A DNA stretch of 64,000 nt from Quercus robur (lineage: Eukaryota; Streptophyta; Magnoliopsida; Fagales; Fagaceae): contig NC_065535.1 in assembly GCF_932294415.1 (NCBI RefSeq), positions 85,023,862 to 85,087,861 on the forward strand, in the 5' to 3' direction. This document shows, in pieces, positions 46,886 through 58,234 of the stretch (the stretch's first letter is position 1; every line of letters starts with the position of its first letter). The notes beneath the pieces are model-generated. The model was not told the origin of the DNA and made no database searches. It worked only from the letters and a program-made list of their open reading frames with translations. The position numbers were made by a program, and so were the translations under genes.

Positions 46886-49525
46886 TTAAATTTTTGCTTC
46901 CTCGAGCGCTACTTTCCCTTTCTGAAAGCATTCATAGTTGAAAGCAGCGAAGTTTTTCACATTTCTGTATAGCCTTGGCCTTTTCTCGTCTATCAATTGT
47001 TCCACAGGTCCAATCTCTTTATCCGGCTCTGGTTCATTAAACGTGGCCACAGATATCCTCAGCTTGTCTGTGTTAGTCAATACCCTGTGCAGTGGGCTCT
47101 TGAAAATTCCATTGCTCATTATCTGCATGAATTCATATACAACAAACTACATATATATCAAACTTGTAAATTTCTTTTATAGGTTAGGCGTGTTAGTGCA
47201 TATTAATTGATTGCAACTATAACATGTCAGTATTATGAATCTTTATTAGTTTAAATATTTTTAAATATTGAATGAATATCACAGTACTTTGAATGAAGGT
47301 GACATTTCTTTGCATGCAAAACTTGCTTAAGTGCTACTAAGTGACCCTCCAACTGGCTAAGTCATACCTGCATTTGATCCCCAAGATTGACAACAAGAGC
47401 ATGAGGAATTACAGGAACGTTAATCCATTTGTCATCTTTGAAAATTTGAAGACCTCCTACTTCATCATCTTGCAAGAGAACTGTGGTTGCTGATCTATCT
47501 GAATGAGCTTTGACACCTAGAACCATATCAGGTCTAGAACAAGGTGGATAGAAGTTAAATCTTGCTTTTATCATTGAGTTCTCTCCAAACTGGCTTGAGA
47601 AGCTGCCCTCTACCAAATTCAGAGACTTTTCCATGGCCTTAAAGAGTATATCCATCACACCCTTCAACTTCACAGCATATTCATGTAAAATATCTCTGTA
47701 AAATTAAATAAAGGATTAATCACCAACAATATGAAAAAGGACTATATCTATGGAAATGCTTCACCATGTTAATCTAAGTCAGAAAATGCTAGACAAAGGA
47801 TAAAAAAACGAAGTGAAATGTTAATACTACTACTAGTTTTATTAGAAACTGTTTAAAAATTCACATGATAATAAATGTGATTGACTGATTGGTGCCACAT
47901 TAACAACGTAACAATTGAATTTTTTTAATTACTTTTTTTATAAACTGAATAGAAATAAAAAAAAGTATATTAAACATACTTGAAATCACTTGGATTTTCT
48001 GGCCAAAAATTGAGCCTTCTTTGATCTTCTGGGAAGACCTTAAGAGATAAGCGACTGCTCCAGTCAAGGATTTGCTTTTCTGAAACTACTCGGTCTTGCC
48101 CATAACCTTCAACCTCATTAGCTGCTCGGGAGTACTTATGTTTTTCTTCTGCTGGAAGTACAAAAAATTGTTTTGCGACTTCGCGTAACTTGTCAAGTAG
48201 TGAACTTGGAATTCCATGACCTATTGCCTGAGGCTCAAAGGTAACTTTAAGACAAGTTCTTATAGAAAAAGAAATGCACAAATTCGATTCATTTCTTTTA
48301 GGATCTAAACATATTATTCAATCCAGATAAACGTTCAAATGTCTATCTGAAAAGTTTCTAATTGTTTTCTTTCTAGACTCTAGTGCATGCAAGCACGGTT
48401 TTTGTTTTTTTGTTTTGTTTTGTTTTTTGCATTCAATAGTTGGAGGCGGAGATTTGAATCATGAATGCTTTTGTTTGGAAATAACATAACATGTTAGTTG
48501 AGCTACAATGCTCTTGGACATATGAATAGGTTTAAAGTTTTGATTGTTGAGTTACAAGGCTCTTGATCATATGAATACGTTTATGATATAAGGTCTAACA
48601 TAACTATTTATATGTCCAAGGGCCTTGTACATGAAAGCACAGTTTTTGTGTTTTTTTTTTTTTTTTTTTTTGCATTCAATAGTTGGAGGCAGAGATTTGA
48701 ATCATGAATGCTTTTGTTGGAAATAATATAACATGTTAGTTGAGCTACAAGACTCTTGGACATATGAATAGGTTTATGATATAAAGTCTTGATTGTTGAG
48801 TTACAAGACTCTTGATCATATGAATACGTTTGTGATATAAGGTCTAACATAACTAATATTGGTTTTTACTATGGTTTTAATACCATTACAGATTCTAGAT
48901 TTGGCAGTGGCTCATGCTCAAATGCATCTAATATTCTAATCACATTACCCTCCTAGTACATAATCCTTATTTTGCCTTGAATCAAGAAATATCAATTATT
49001 ATTGATTTAGGCATAATCAGGGCCCAACTTCTCTTTTATATCTAGAGAGACCTTCTGTACAAATTTGATAACTGGGAGAGTAGGGATCTGAACCATAGAT
49101 GTCCCAATTGGAAACATTACATGGTATCAATTGACTCTTGACTAAATGCTTTGATGAAATACTTTTCCTAGTAACAAAAAGGATAGCTATTCTGCCTAAT
49201 GTAGCAGAGAACTTTCGGTGAAAATTTTCAAGTTAATATAAGTCCTAACCTGGAAGCATCCTCCTGAGCTCAGAGCTGATCTTAGTTTCTCAAGTTCATT
49301 CTCTACTTCTTTCGAATCATGTGATGAAGATAGGGAGAAGATGTTGATATCAATGATAGGAATTGAGCCTAGTGATGGATCAGAAGACTCTATAGATCCA
49401 AAACTGCTATCTTTAACAATGTATTCTTGTGGTGGTTCTTCGCTATTGATGGACATTTCTTCCACACTCTTGGACATTTCAGCAGAAGGGAGAACTATGC
49501 TGTCAGTGACGTATACTGTGTCCAT
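46886..49525 (-). CDS. Intact 2-oxoglutarate/Fe(II) dioxygenase R2, SRG1-like (DOXC class)
   Basis: Exons are 49250-49525 (276 bp), 47980-48227 (248), 47368-47695 (328) and 46886-47122 (237), all joined at GT-AG borders, encoding 362 residues, normal for the family. DIOX_N begins around IPIIDI (55-60). The 2OG-Fe(II) core holds NFYPPCSRPD (222-231), iron ligands H239 and D241 (KAHSD) and H296 (HRVLTN), and R306-I-S308 for 2-oxoglutarate. There is no signal peptide or membrane segment, so a soluble cytosolic enzyme is likely. The start at 49525 (MDTVYVTD) was chosen because R3 keeps the same start; an in-frame Met at residue 17 could also serve. The family hydroxylates, demethylates or otherwise oxidises specialised metabolites using O2 and 2-oxoglutarate; the substrate cannot be read here. 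It is the only undamaged copy of the cluster. A MITE lies 199 bp upstream. Confidence 0.92.
48384..48854 (-). repeat. Duplicated SINE-like block in intron 1 of R2
   Basis: Two copies with a period of about 245 bp (about 48384-48606 and 48629-48854) each carry the B-box-like GATTCAAATCTC on the minus strand, TAGCTCAACTAACATG as A-box region, and a T/G-rich tail on the plus strand. R1 intron 1 has one copy (10120-10360). A further degenerate fragment with GATCTGAACC lies at about 49065-49150. Confidence 0.65.
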
Positions 49526-49723
49526 GGTGTTACAACTATACAAGGCTATAGGAATAGGAGCAAACCTAGTCAGCTGGGCTAATATATCTAAAGTAGGACT
49601 CCACTAGAGAGACTTTAAAATCAAGGGGGTCCAGGGTACATGATTTTAAAGCTTTTTCAGTGCCTGAATCTGTGAGCAGATGTCTCATTTTGATCATCAC
49701 CTCAACAATATTCTTATAATATA

Positions 49724-50021
49724 GGGTGTGTTTGGATAGAACTTATTTTGCTGAAACTGAAAACTGAAAACTGAAAACACTGTAGCAAAATAATTTTTAA
49801 ATGTGTGAATAGTGCTGTGAGACCCATTTTTAATGAAAAAATTGATAAAAAATGAAATTTGTTGGTCCATTAACAGTGCATTCGTGCACTGTTCATAACT
49901 GACCAGTCAAAAGTTGCGGCTATTGTTGCATGAACAGTAGTCGCTTGTGGGAAAAACGCGTGAAAAAAAAAAAAAAAAAAAAAAGGAAAACGCAGAAACG
50001 CAACGCTATCCAAACCAGGCC
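49724..50021. mobile_element. MITE, 298 bp, in the R2 promoter region
   Basis: The termini are GGGTGTGTTTGGATAG on the left and CTATCCAAACCAGGCC on the right, an inverted pair with a few mismatches. ATA flanks both sides (49721-49723 and 50022-50024). Unit R3 has the empty site, TTATAATATAATGTGCC at about 62132-62148. An A run of about 22 lies near the right end. The GTGTTTGGAT terminus suggests a PIF/Harbinger or related MITE, though the ATA duplication is not the usual TAA. Confidence 0.85.
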
Positions 50022-52127
50022 ATAATGTGCCCAACGGGGTCTTTTTGCTTTTGTCTTTTAACTGGATCAATTTATAACCTTATTAATTTCATTTCTAAAA
50101 TGTTTTTCTTGAATAAAGTGCAGACCCACTTGTCTGAATCATCCTTATTACAAGGCGCCATGGATCAGAAAGATGTATTATTATCTACTTTTTTTCCCGA
50201 TGAATTGGTCGGTCAGAAAGAGATTAGTTAAATCAAGTTGCTCGTCTGTTTGCTGTATATTATATTATCACGTTGGAGATTACTATAATGATACCCATTA
50301 GGAAGATAAATTAGCTCCAAACTTCACTTTCCGTTAGATTATAATATGTGTAAGGCATACATATGGACTATAATATTCATTGCATTGACAAAATGGTCTC
50401 TGTGTCTCTCCCCTTTAAGTTTTCTTGCGACTTGCTCAAACTACCTCCAGCAAATTGCTCATCCTTTTGCTTTATTGTATTTATCACATGTTCTATACTT
50501 CTATTAGATTAGTATAATGATCACACCAACCAAGAAGATTTATAGCTCTAATCAAAGTTTTCGTTCCATTGGCTTTTTATACTTTGACGTATATACATGG
50601 AAAGAAAAGAAAAAGACATGAAAACTATGAACGAATTACCTCACAAAGTAGAAAAAGCTTGACAATAAAAACACCCAGTTACCATCTACTAACCATGTTA
50701 ATGGTCAACTAAACCCCTCTTCTAACATTTTACAGTTGAGGCGAGTTAGCTTTTACTAAATGTACTTTGTTAAACAAGCATCATAATATCACAAAATTCC
50801 ATACTTTTACCATCAACTCGATGAAGAGTACAGAACAGATCATAAGCACAGTGAGAAATTGAAAAACTTGCATTCAGCACTCCCATTGTCATAATTACAA
50901 ACCAAGCAATTTTCACCTCACAGTTCAAAGAAACGTCAACTTTACCAGTCACAACGCTTTAGAAAATAAAATGACAAAACCATCATTTTCTACTCAGAAT
51001 TATTGAACTGGCCTTCCCTATCTTTTATTCTAAATCCTATGTTGATTGCAATCTACATTGTACAATCGAAAGTCGAAACCCATATCACCAGTGACAGAGC
51101 AGCTTTAGATCCAACAATAGTTCCTAAAACAGCTAAACTATCACCACATTTTGTAGAGAATACAGGTATGAGTAAAATCTCAAATTGAATAATAATGAGA
51201 AAAATAATTGGCTAATATAACACGGTTAAGCTTGTACCCATTGGGTTTAAGTCTTTTAGGCTAAGTGTATCTCTTTATATTATATTAACTACTCACGGAG
51301 TCAAGATGTTTATCTCCTGCCAACAAGTTTTACCAGGGTTGATTAATAACGAAAAGAAAAGTGATGGATAAGAGATCATAAGAGAGTTGATTGATAAGTG
51401 AGGGCTCGATAATGACTTTGAAAAAGAAAAGTGATGGATAAGAGGTCACAAGGGAGAGGACGAAGACTAACTCTATGTTTGGATGGAGGGAGATATTCCA
51501 ACCACCTCATTTTGGACACATGATTAGATGACACCTAAAAATAAGATGATCATTTTAGTTCTTAAACCAAAAACTAGGACCCACATATTGTGGGCCCAAG
51601 TAAGGTACACGTGCCCCACAAGAACCAAGAAATGATCTAAAGACCCCATCCAAACTTTAGTGAGACCAACTCAAGTCCTCCCAAATATACCCGGTCCAGT
51701 GGTCTTTGCCCATACTTCTTCCTCTTCTTCTTTTTCTTCTTTCCCCGACAACACTACCAATCAAAATTAAATTATTGATTCAGTGATTACACACACACCA
51801 AATCATCGTGGACATCATAGGTTAAACGAATAAAAAAAAAAAAAATGTTAACCTCAAATGCATCCTATCACATTATCCTCTCTGTACATAACCCCTTATT
51901 ATGCCTTAATCAAGGATAACAATTATTCTTGATTCAGGCATAAACTAGTCTGTTTACTATTGTCTTTCGCATGTTATATTTACAGGATATGATAAATCCT
52001 TCTTTTTTCTTTTTTGAGGAAAAGAAAAGCAGGTTCTAAAAAAATCTAAAGTACCTTGATGAAATATTATCCTTAGCAACAATAAGAATAGCTATTCTGT
52101 CTAATTAAGTCAATATTAAGAACTAAC
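50022..52127. other. Upstream region of R2 and segment S with intact copia target site
   Basis: Non-coding. 50022-50630 matches 62149-62810 upstream of R3. 50631-52127 matches the S segment of R1 (10695-11255 plus 34615-35547). At about 51186-51201 ATTGAATAATAATGAG is the empty copia site. A 3'-UTR-like relic (ATTCCATACTTTTACCATCAAC) lies at about 50797-50818. Confidence 0.6.
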
Positions 52128-52364
52128 CTGGAAGCACCCTCCTGAGCTTAGAGCTGATCTTAGTTTCTCAAGTTCATTCTCTACTTCTTTAGGATCATGA
52201 GATGAAGATAGGGAGAAGATGCTGAGATCGATTACAGGAATTGAGCCTGGTGATGGATCAGAAGACTCTATAGATCCAAAGCTGCAATCTTTAACAACGT
52301 ATTCTTGTGGTGGTTCTTCGCTATTGATGGACATTTCTTCCACACTCTTGGAAAATGTATCCAT
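52128..52364 (-). pseudogene. Orphan first exon of a 2OGD dioxygenase (exon 1b of unit R2)
   Basis: 79 open codons start MDTFSKSVEEMSINSEEPP, contain IPVIDLSIF, and end SGGCFQ at a donor CAG then GTTAGTTC. It is nearly identical to the exon at 35548-35814 without its 33-bp duplication. Exons 2-4 do not follow. The next dioxygenase sequence downstream is R2's own exon 1, 2.6 kb away. Because all first exons end in phase 0 at the same codon, splicing to R2 exon 2 would be in frame and give an alternative N-terminus. More simply it is a relic of a deleted gene. Confidence 0.75.
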
Positions 52365-52740
52365 TTTAGCAGAATGGTGGACTACTCTGTCAGTGACGTA
52401 CACCGTCCGTGAAGTTACAGCTCACAAGACTTTAGGAGCAAAATTAGTACAGTACCAAGAAGAGGGAAGCACATGCCTTTAAAGCTTTTGCCTTTTGATG
52501 ATTATGGACAAAAATTGGGTACCCATTCAGATGATAATTTATTAATTTATATTCAATCCTTCCCAATAAAAAAAATAATAATGTATATTCAATCCTTTTG
52601 ATCATTACTTTATTTATTTATTTTATTTTTTTATTTTGATGAGGATCATTACTTTAACAATATTCATATAATATAGGAGTAATATAATATGTCTAACGAG
52701 TAATTCTTAGATACTTCTGGAGTACGAAAAATTGTATTAT

Positions 52741-52820
52741 CTTCTCTCACATTCATGACCACGAAAAATGATGTTGCATTCTCTCACATTCATAGTGGCC
52801 ATGAATGTGAGAGAAGAGAA
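52741..52820. repeat. Fold-back sequence (perfect 13-bp hairpin arms)
   Basis: CTCTCACATTCAT and ATGAATGTGAGAG at about 52780-52812 are perfect inverted arms around a 7-base loop. A second left arm, CTTCTCTCACATTCATGACC, lies at 52741-52760 and can also pair with the right arm. It is absent from the paralogous place in unit R1 (near 36075). It may be a remnant of a small foldback element. Confidence 0.65.
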
Positions 52821-53203
52821 CACCATATTCTTATACTCTAAGAATACTTAAAAAAATTTCGTGTCAAACATGTTCTTTTTGTTTTTGTTGTTTACCTTGG
52901 TTAATCTATAACCACGTTTTATTTTTAAAATATTTTTCTTTTATAATTCAGACCCACTTGTCTAAATCGTCCTTAATTATAACAAGGCGCCATGGCAAGA
53001 CAAATTTATGTTTTCCATTGGATTATACTAATATTTAGCAAGCATGGATCCATGGTTTTCAGACCTAGACTATTCAATAAACCGTAAAAGAAAGAAGTTC
53101 AAGATTTTTAAAATCAAACCGTAATAACATCATAATTAATTTAATAATTATTTAAATATAAATAAATATATTTGTGAGATATAGAAATTTAATAAGGTAA
53201 TAA

Positions 53204-53888
53204 TGCCACATGTCATACCCAAGGCCGAGGAGGCCAATACAGTTCCAAGGAGTCCATACACTCGGACGGTAAAGCCGGAGAGGCGAGCTATGGCCACGTC
53301 AATGGCACATTACTAGAGGGGCCACACTATAGAGGAAGAGCTTTAAAGAGGGGGTTAGCCCTGACGTAATTGGAGGGATGGTAGCTGTTACCACATTTAA
53401 TGCACCCCACCAAAACCCCCTGGCCGTATTTATGTGGAAAAGATCAATGAATAATGCTGTTTTGGTTGCCGCAACTCATAGAAGACTTGGGAGAGCGTAT
53501 GATGGGACAAACACTTAAGTAATGGGCTGCATAATCAACAAATGGAGGGTCAAGATCAGCCAAAAGAGGCTATATAATAGAAATCCTCTAGGGAAGGGGG
53601 AGGTTCATCAAAGAATCTGAAAAACACTGTAACACAAAGAACTAAAATTTTAGTCAAGTCTAAGAAAAATATACTCAAGAACTACTCTTCTTGGACTTTG
53701 TCGAGGAAGGATTTCTTTACATAAAACCTATTTTTCTTTGTTTTATTTCAATCTTTAATCCATTATAAGCGTTGTCCAACTCACTAAAACCTAGTTTTCA
53801 ACCCACTCTCTAAAAATTCTTTATATTGGGTTCTTTGGGCCTTAATCCTATTACCTTGTGGGCTTATGATCCAAAACCTGCCCCTTCA
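53204..53888 (+). repeat. LTR-like block of the left-edge Ty3/gypsy family
   Basis: It shares with the LTRs at 3556 and 42002 the order CTCGGAC, GCCGCAACTCATAGA, CTATATAATA (53570-53579) and an end ATCCAAAACCTGCCCCTTCA. The 5' end near TGCCACATG is degenerate and no target duplication was found. Probably an old, truncated solo LTR. Confidence 0.55.
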
Positions 53889-54249
53889 ATATTAAGTTAG
53901 TTAAATAGAAAATTTAAATAAAATAATCTAATTAAATATGGAACTCTATATTTCAAATATATTTTTTCATATCATAACTTTCAAAAAACAAATAAGAAAT
54001 ATCAAATCCTAAGCAAATTTAAATATAATATTTATTTATTTATATATTGATTAGTTAAACTTGTGATAATAACAATAATAATAATTATTATTATATAAGA
54101 ATTAGAAAGACACTCAAATAAAATAAAATAAGATTTTTATATTATTTAATAATTTTAAATTGAAATAATTATTTAATAATTATTATATACTTCACTGTAA
54201 ATATTAATTAAAATTAGAGCAATGATAGTACCATAACATTTTATGCAAA

Positions 54250-54277
54250 CTAGTTGATGTCCTGTGCAATGCATAGG
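54250..54277 (-). mobile_element. Helitron 3' terminus, minus orientation
   Basis: On the minus strand an imperfect palindrome CCTATGCATTGCACAGG (54261-54277) is followed by CTAG and host T at 54250-54249, the same layout as the terminus at 7162-7188. The element would extend to the right; its 5' end was not found. 54280-57040 is AT-rich with no gene recognised. Confidence 0.5.
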
Positions 54278-57200
54278 TACCGTATATATTTATTTTTAAA
54301 AGATTTTATAAAAAACTATATATTTTTTACATGAAATATCTTTATAACCATGCATAATAATTATTATTAATATTGCTTCCTTTACCTTTGCTCCCAACCA
54401 TGAATTACCTTCCTCGTTAGATTAAATCAAAACTCCTGCTTTGCTTTATTCTTTAAAAGTAATTCTATCAAAGTTTATTTTGAAGGACAACTTTTAAGGA
54501 GGTTGTTATTTATATTTGATTGGACAAATATGTAATGACAAATAATTAGATTATCCAATCCATTGAATCTTATTCTTACAATTTTACATTGAACTTAGTT
54601 CTTGAAGGACAACTCTTAAGGATGTTGATATTTATGCTTAACTGGTTAAATGTGTAGAGACAAATAATCATATTATACCCAATCCATTGAATCTAACTCT
54701 TGCAATTCTACTTTGAACTTTGTTCTCATGCAGGAAAAAAGTAAATTGAAAAGTTGTCATTGACTCTATCTAAAGCATTTAAAGAATAAAAGCATATTAA
54801 AGATTTAAGTTGTTTGACTAATTTAAAACATCAACCCATTGTTTGGAATACAATGGGAAGAGCATAGTTTTTGTTAAACTCTTGATTGCATGTGTATCAA
54901 TTGTTGCCAAAAAAACTAAATATGAGCAAGCTAATATCATAATTCAAACCAATAGTAAAAAATTAAAATAAATAAAAACATTTTTGAGTATGGCTTAATA
55001 CATTCTCACATTCATGGAATGACAAATCAATAGATACTAATTTAACTGATTACACTATTTGTATTTTTAATCCATTGGAGTATCTTGCAAACTTGCAATA
55101 ACATAAGCGCTTGTTGAATAAAATCTCTCTAATAAAACAACTTACATATCTCAAGATATGACACTACCAAGCTGCCCTTGATGGTTCTTTCTGCCAAAAT
55201 CAATCTTGAGCACAAAAACTTCAAAACTACACATTAAAATTATTAGTTACAATGTAAAAAGATTATACTGCATGCATTTTTTATATTTTTAAGAAATGCT
55301 TTTTTAAATTGTTCTTGGTCATTTAGTAACTTTAGCTTAGTGAGGTAAATGTCAGTATACTTAATTTATTTATATTAGATTATGTTTGTGTGGTTTCTCC
55401 TCAAACATGTTTCTTTTTGCAATCATCAAAGTGTTTATGATGGCTAAACTTTTTAAACCTAAAAAGAAAATGAAGCACATAACAACCTCAATTTTAATAT
55501 ATCTTTACAAAAGTTACCCTTTTGAATGTATAAGATCAACCAACAAACACAATAGAATCAAATTGTATATAATGAAATTGAAGCATAAGCTTAACACCTA
55601 TACTAACTTGAAAAACCAAAAGGGAAAAGGACCAAGAAAACAACAGTCACGCTCATTCCATTGAAGTTGAAATAATAGATCCTTCTACACATATTGAATA
55701 CATTGATGAGTTTAGAAAGTTTTATATCTATCAAAAACAAAATGTAGAAACAAAAATAATTAGAAAAACCCCATAAGTTTGTTATGCTTAAAATTAACCC
55801 AAAAAAAAAAAAAAAACTAAATTTTGACAATCTTAATCTATTACTAGAACTTGATAAAAATCATAATTAGCAAATAAAAAAATGGCATAAAGAGCATCTT
55901 ATTATATGACTATATTAATTTATAGAGCCCCAAGCCCCAAAAGCCCATAAGAATGATAATTAGCAAAAGAAAAGTGTATGTAAGTGAAAGAGAATCTAAG
56001 TATCAATTTATAAAAATAAATAAATAAATAAAATTATCATATAGAACCACGACCATTATGACATGAAGCAAGTGGAAGATGAGCATTATTGTTGTTTATT
56101 ATCCCAAGTGAATAAACATATGATTTTTTGGAAAATTCATGTGTTCTTGAATAATCTAAATGCTATTTCAGTTTGTGCAAATTATAGAACATAGAATTGG
56201 TAATTTAGCAACATAGGCATAAGAAAAGGCATGTAGTGGTTTAGGAAGAGTAGGCAGTTAGTTATAAGAGAAGAGGAGTAGGCATAAACATAAGAAAACC
56301 TTTGGCCGGAGGTATAAGGAAAACAAAGAGTTTTTGATTATTAACATCCCTCTATCTTATCCATTAGTCTTATTTATTACTAATTGAGATTTATTGAGTT
56401 TAGTAAATAACTGATGTGGCATTTAATAAATGTAATAAATTGAGAATGATGTGTTTTATTTAACCAAAAAAAAAAAAAAAAAGTTCAATTATCTTTTCAA
56501 AGAAAGTGCCACTTAGCAAAACCTCATGTTCTCCTACATGAGATCTCTACTTTTATGTATATATTGATTGATTTTGCCACAATTTGCCACGTGACAAGAT
56601 GTGAGTGATATAAATGTTGACTCACAATTTTTTTTTCATTACTCACATTTTGTCATGTGTCAAATTATAGCAAAAAATTTTATAAAATATTGTGATACTA
56701 ACATTACTCTTAAAAATACTTAAAATATTTATTGCATCTATCAATGCACGTCACATCATGTTGGGCTAAGCTGAAAAAAGATTTAAGAATAATGCTAGAA
56801 ATACAAACTATTTTACAAAAAAATTTACAAACTGCTGATGTAGTGAGTGATTATTGGTAAATAAAAAAGTGATATTAATGATGTCCTTAGATGAAAACCA
56901 ATAAAAAGTTGGTCACATCAGTATGTTATATAAATGTTGCAAAATAGTTTGTGCATGTAATATTAGTCAAAGATCTAAATCTAATGGCTGAAAATTTTTT
57001 CTTTTATTAAAATATTAAAACCTTTCATCATTTCCAATGCTAGCCACTTGAAGGGCTTAGGAATTCAAAAAGAATACAAAAGAAAGAAAGAGAAACACAT
57101 AGTAGTATATTCAGTGAAAAAGAGAGGAAATGATAGACTAATGGAGATGAACAAAAGAAAGAGAAGAAGAAGGAGAAGAAGTAGCAACAGAAGACGAAGG

Positions 57201-57795
57201 CGTGATCGGCGATTGTGTTGGCAACCTACTGCTTCAACTGGCCACAAACCCTGCTTCATTATCTTCTTCTTCTCTAGTTCTTTTTTTTTTTTTTTCCTTT
57301 TTTTTTTCCTTTTTTTTTTTTTTTCCTTTTTTCCTTACAAATCCCGTTATTCAAGATCTAAAAAATAAATAGTTCATGTTGGCCGAATCTTTAATTTTGG
57401 CCGGAATGGGCCGAAACAAAAAGGAACCACGAGAACCGTTCACGATTCTACGAACCATGCGGTTTGACCACAGTTCGCACGCATCCATGCTTTTTTGGCA
57501 TAGAGAGGTTCTTATGGTTAAAAGAACCGCAAAAATGAAGGGTTCACAGTTAACCGGTTAACCGGGTTGGACCTTATGGTCCGGTCCAGATTTCAAAACC
57601 ATGCATGGATCAATAAGATAAGCTAGTAGCAAATTTTTTCCCGATAAATTGGTAAGAAAGAGATTAGCTCAATCCAGCTGCTTGTTTGTTTGCTTTATTA
57701 TTTTTGATAAGCAACAATTTTATTAACAAAAAAACCATAAACAACCGCTAAAAAATCAAAATTCTAGCTTCTTGTTCAAGAGCTAATACATCATA

Positions 57796-57796
57796 A

Positions 57797-57843
<47 letters not shown>
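57796..57843. repeat. (AAT)n microsatellite
   Basis: About 16 uninterrupted AAT units in the spacer left of R3. Confidence 0.92.
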
Positions 57844-58062
57844 GGGGCAAACTTAAGAACAAACAAACTTGAATATTTGTTTTTGAAAGACCATGAAATC
57901 AAAACATGGGCAGCTTGATTATATTTATCATGTTAGGGATTAGTATTATATTGATCATTCCATAGCTCCAAACTTTGCTTTCCGTTGGATTATAATATTT
58001 ATTTGGTGATTCTCAATAAAATATAGAATAAAAATATTATTTATTCCGCATGCATATGGATT

Positions 58063-58234
58063 ATTATATTCAAATGAAAACTTACGAGATCAAAATGAGA
58101 AAAATGTAAACTTTTTAAAAAACAAAAATGACAATCAACCAAACTTTTTATTATATTCAAATGAAAACTTACGAGATCAAAATGACAAAAATGTAAACTT
58201 TTTAAAAAACCAAAATGACAATCAACCAAACTTA
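58063..58234. repeat. 87-bp tandem duplication
   Basis: Two copies starting at 58063 and 58150 with ATTATATTCAAATGAAAAC and ending with CAATCAACCAAACTT. They differ at only two or three bases, so the duplication is recent. Confidence 0.88.

Larger units (their letters stand above)
53051..57603. mobile_element. 4.5-kb hAT-like insertion left of R3
   Basis: The perfect 8-bp duplication CATGGATC lies at 53043-53050 and 57604-57611. Both ends begin CATGGTTTT when read inward, followed on the right by CCGGACC and TTAACCGGTT motifs like those of the 19521-20759 element. The flanks joined together match the paralogous sequence upstream of R2 and R3. No transposase was recognised. The interior contains an LTR-like block, a reversed Helitron end, AT-rich sequence and a poly-T/C tract (57280-57340), so it has itself collected insertions. 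Confidence 0.82.

Noticed and set aside
57048..57368. Arg/Lys-rich then Phe-rich 106-codon open frame
   Set aside because: Low-complexity AG-rich stretch followed by a poly-T/C tract inside the hAT-like insertion; no protein character.
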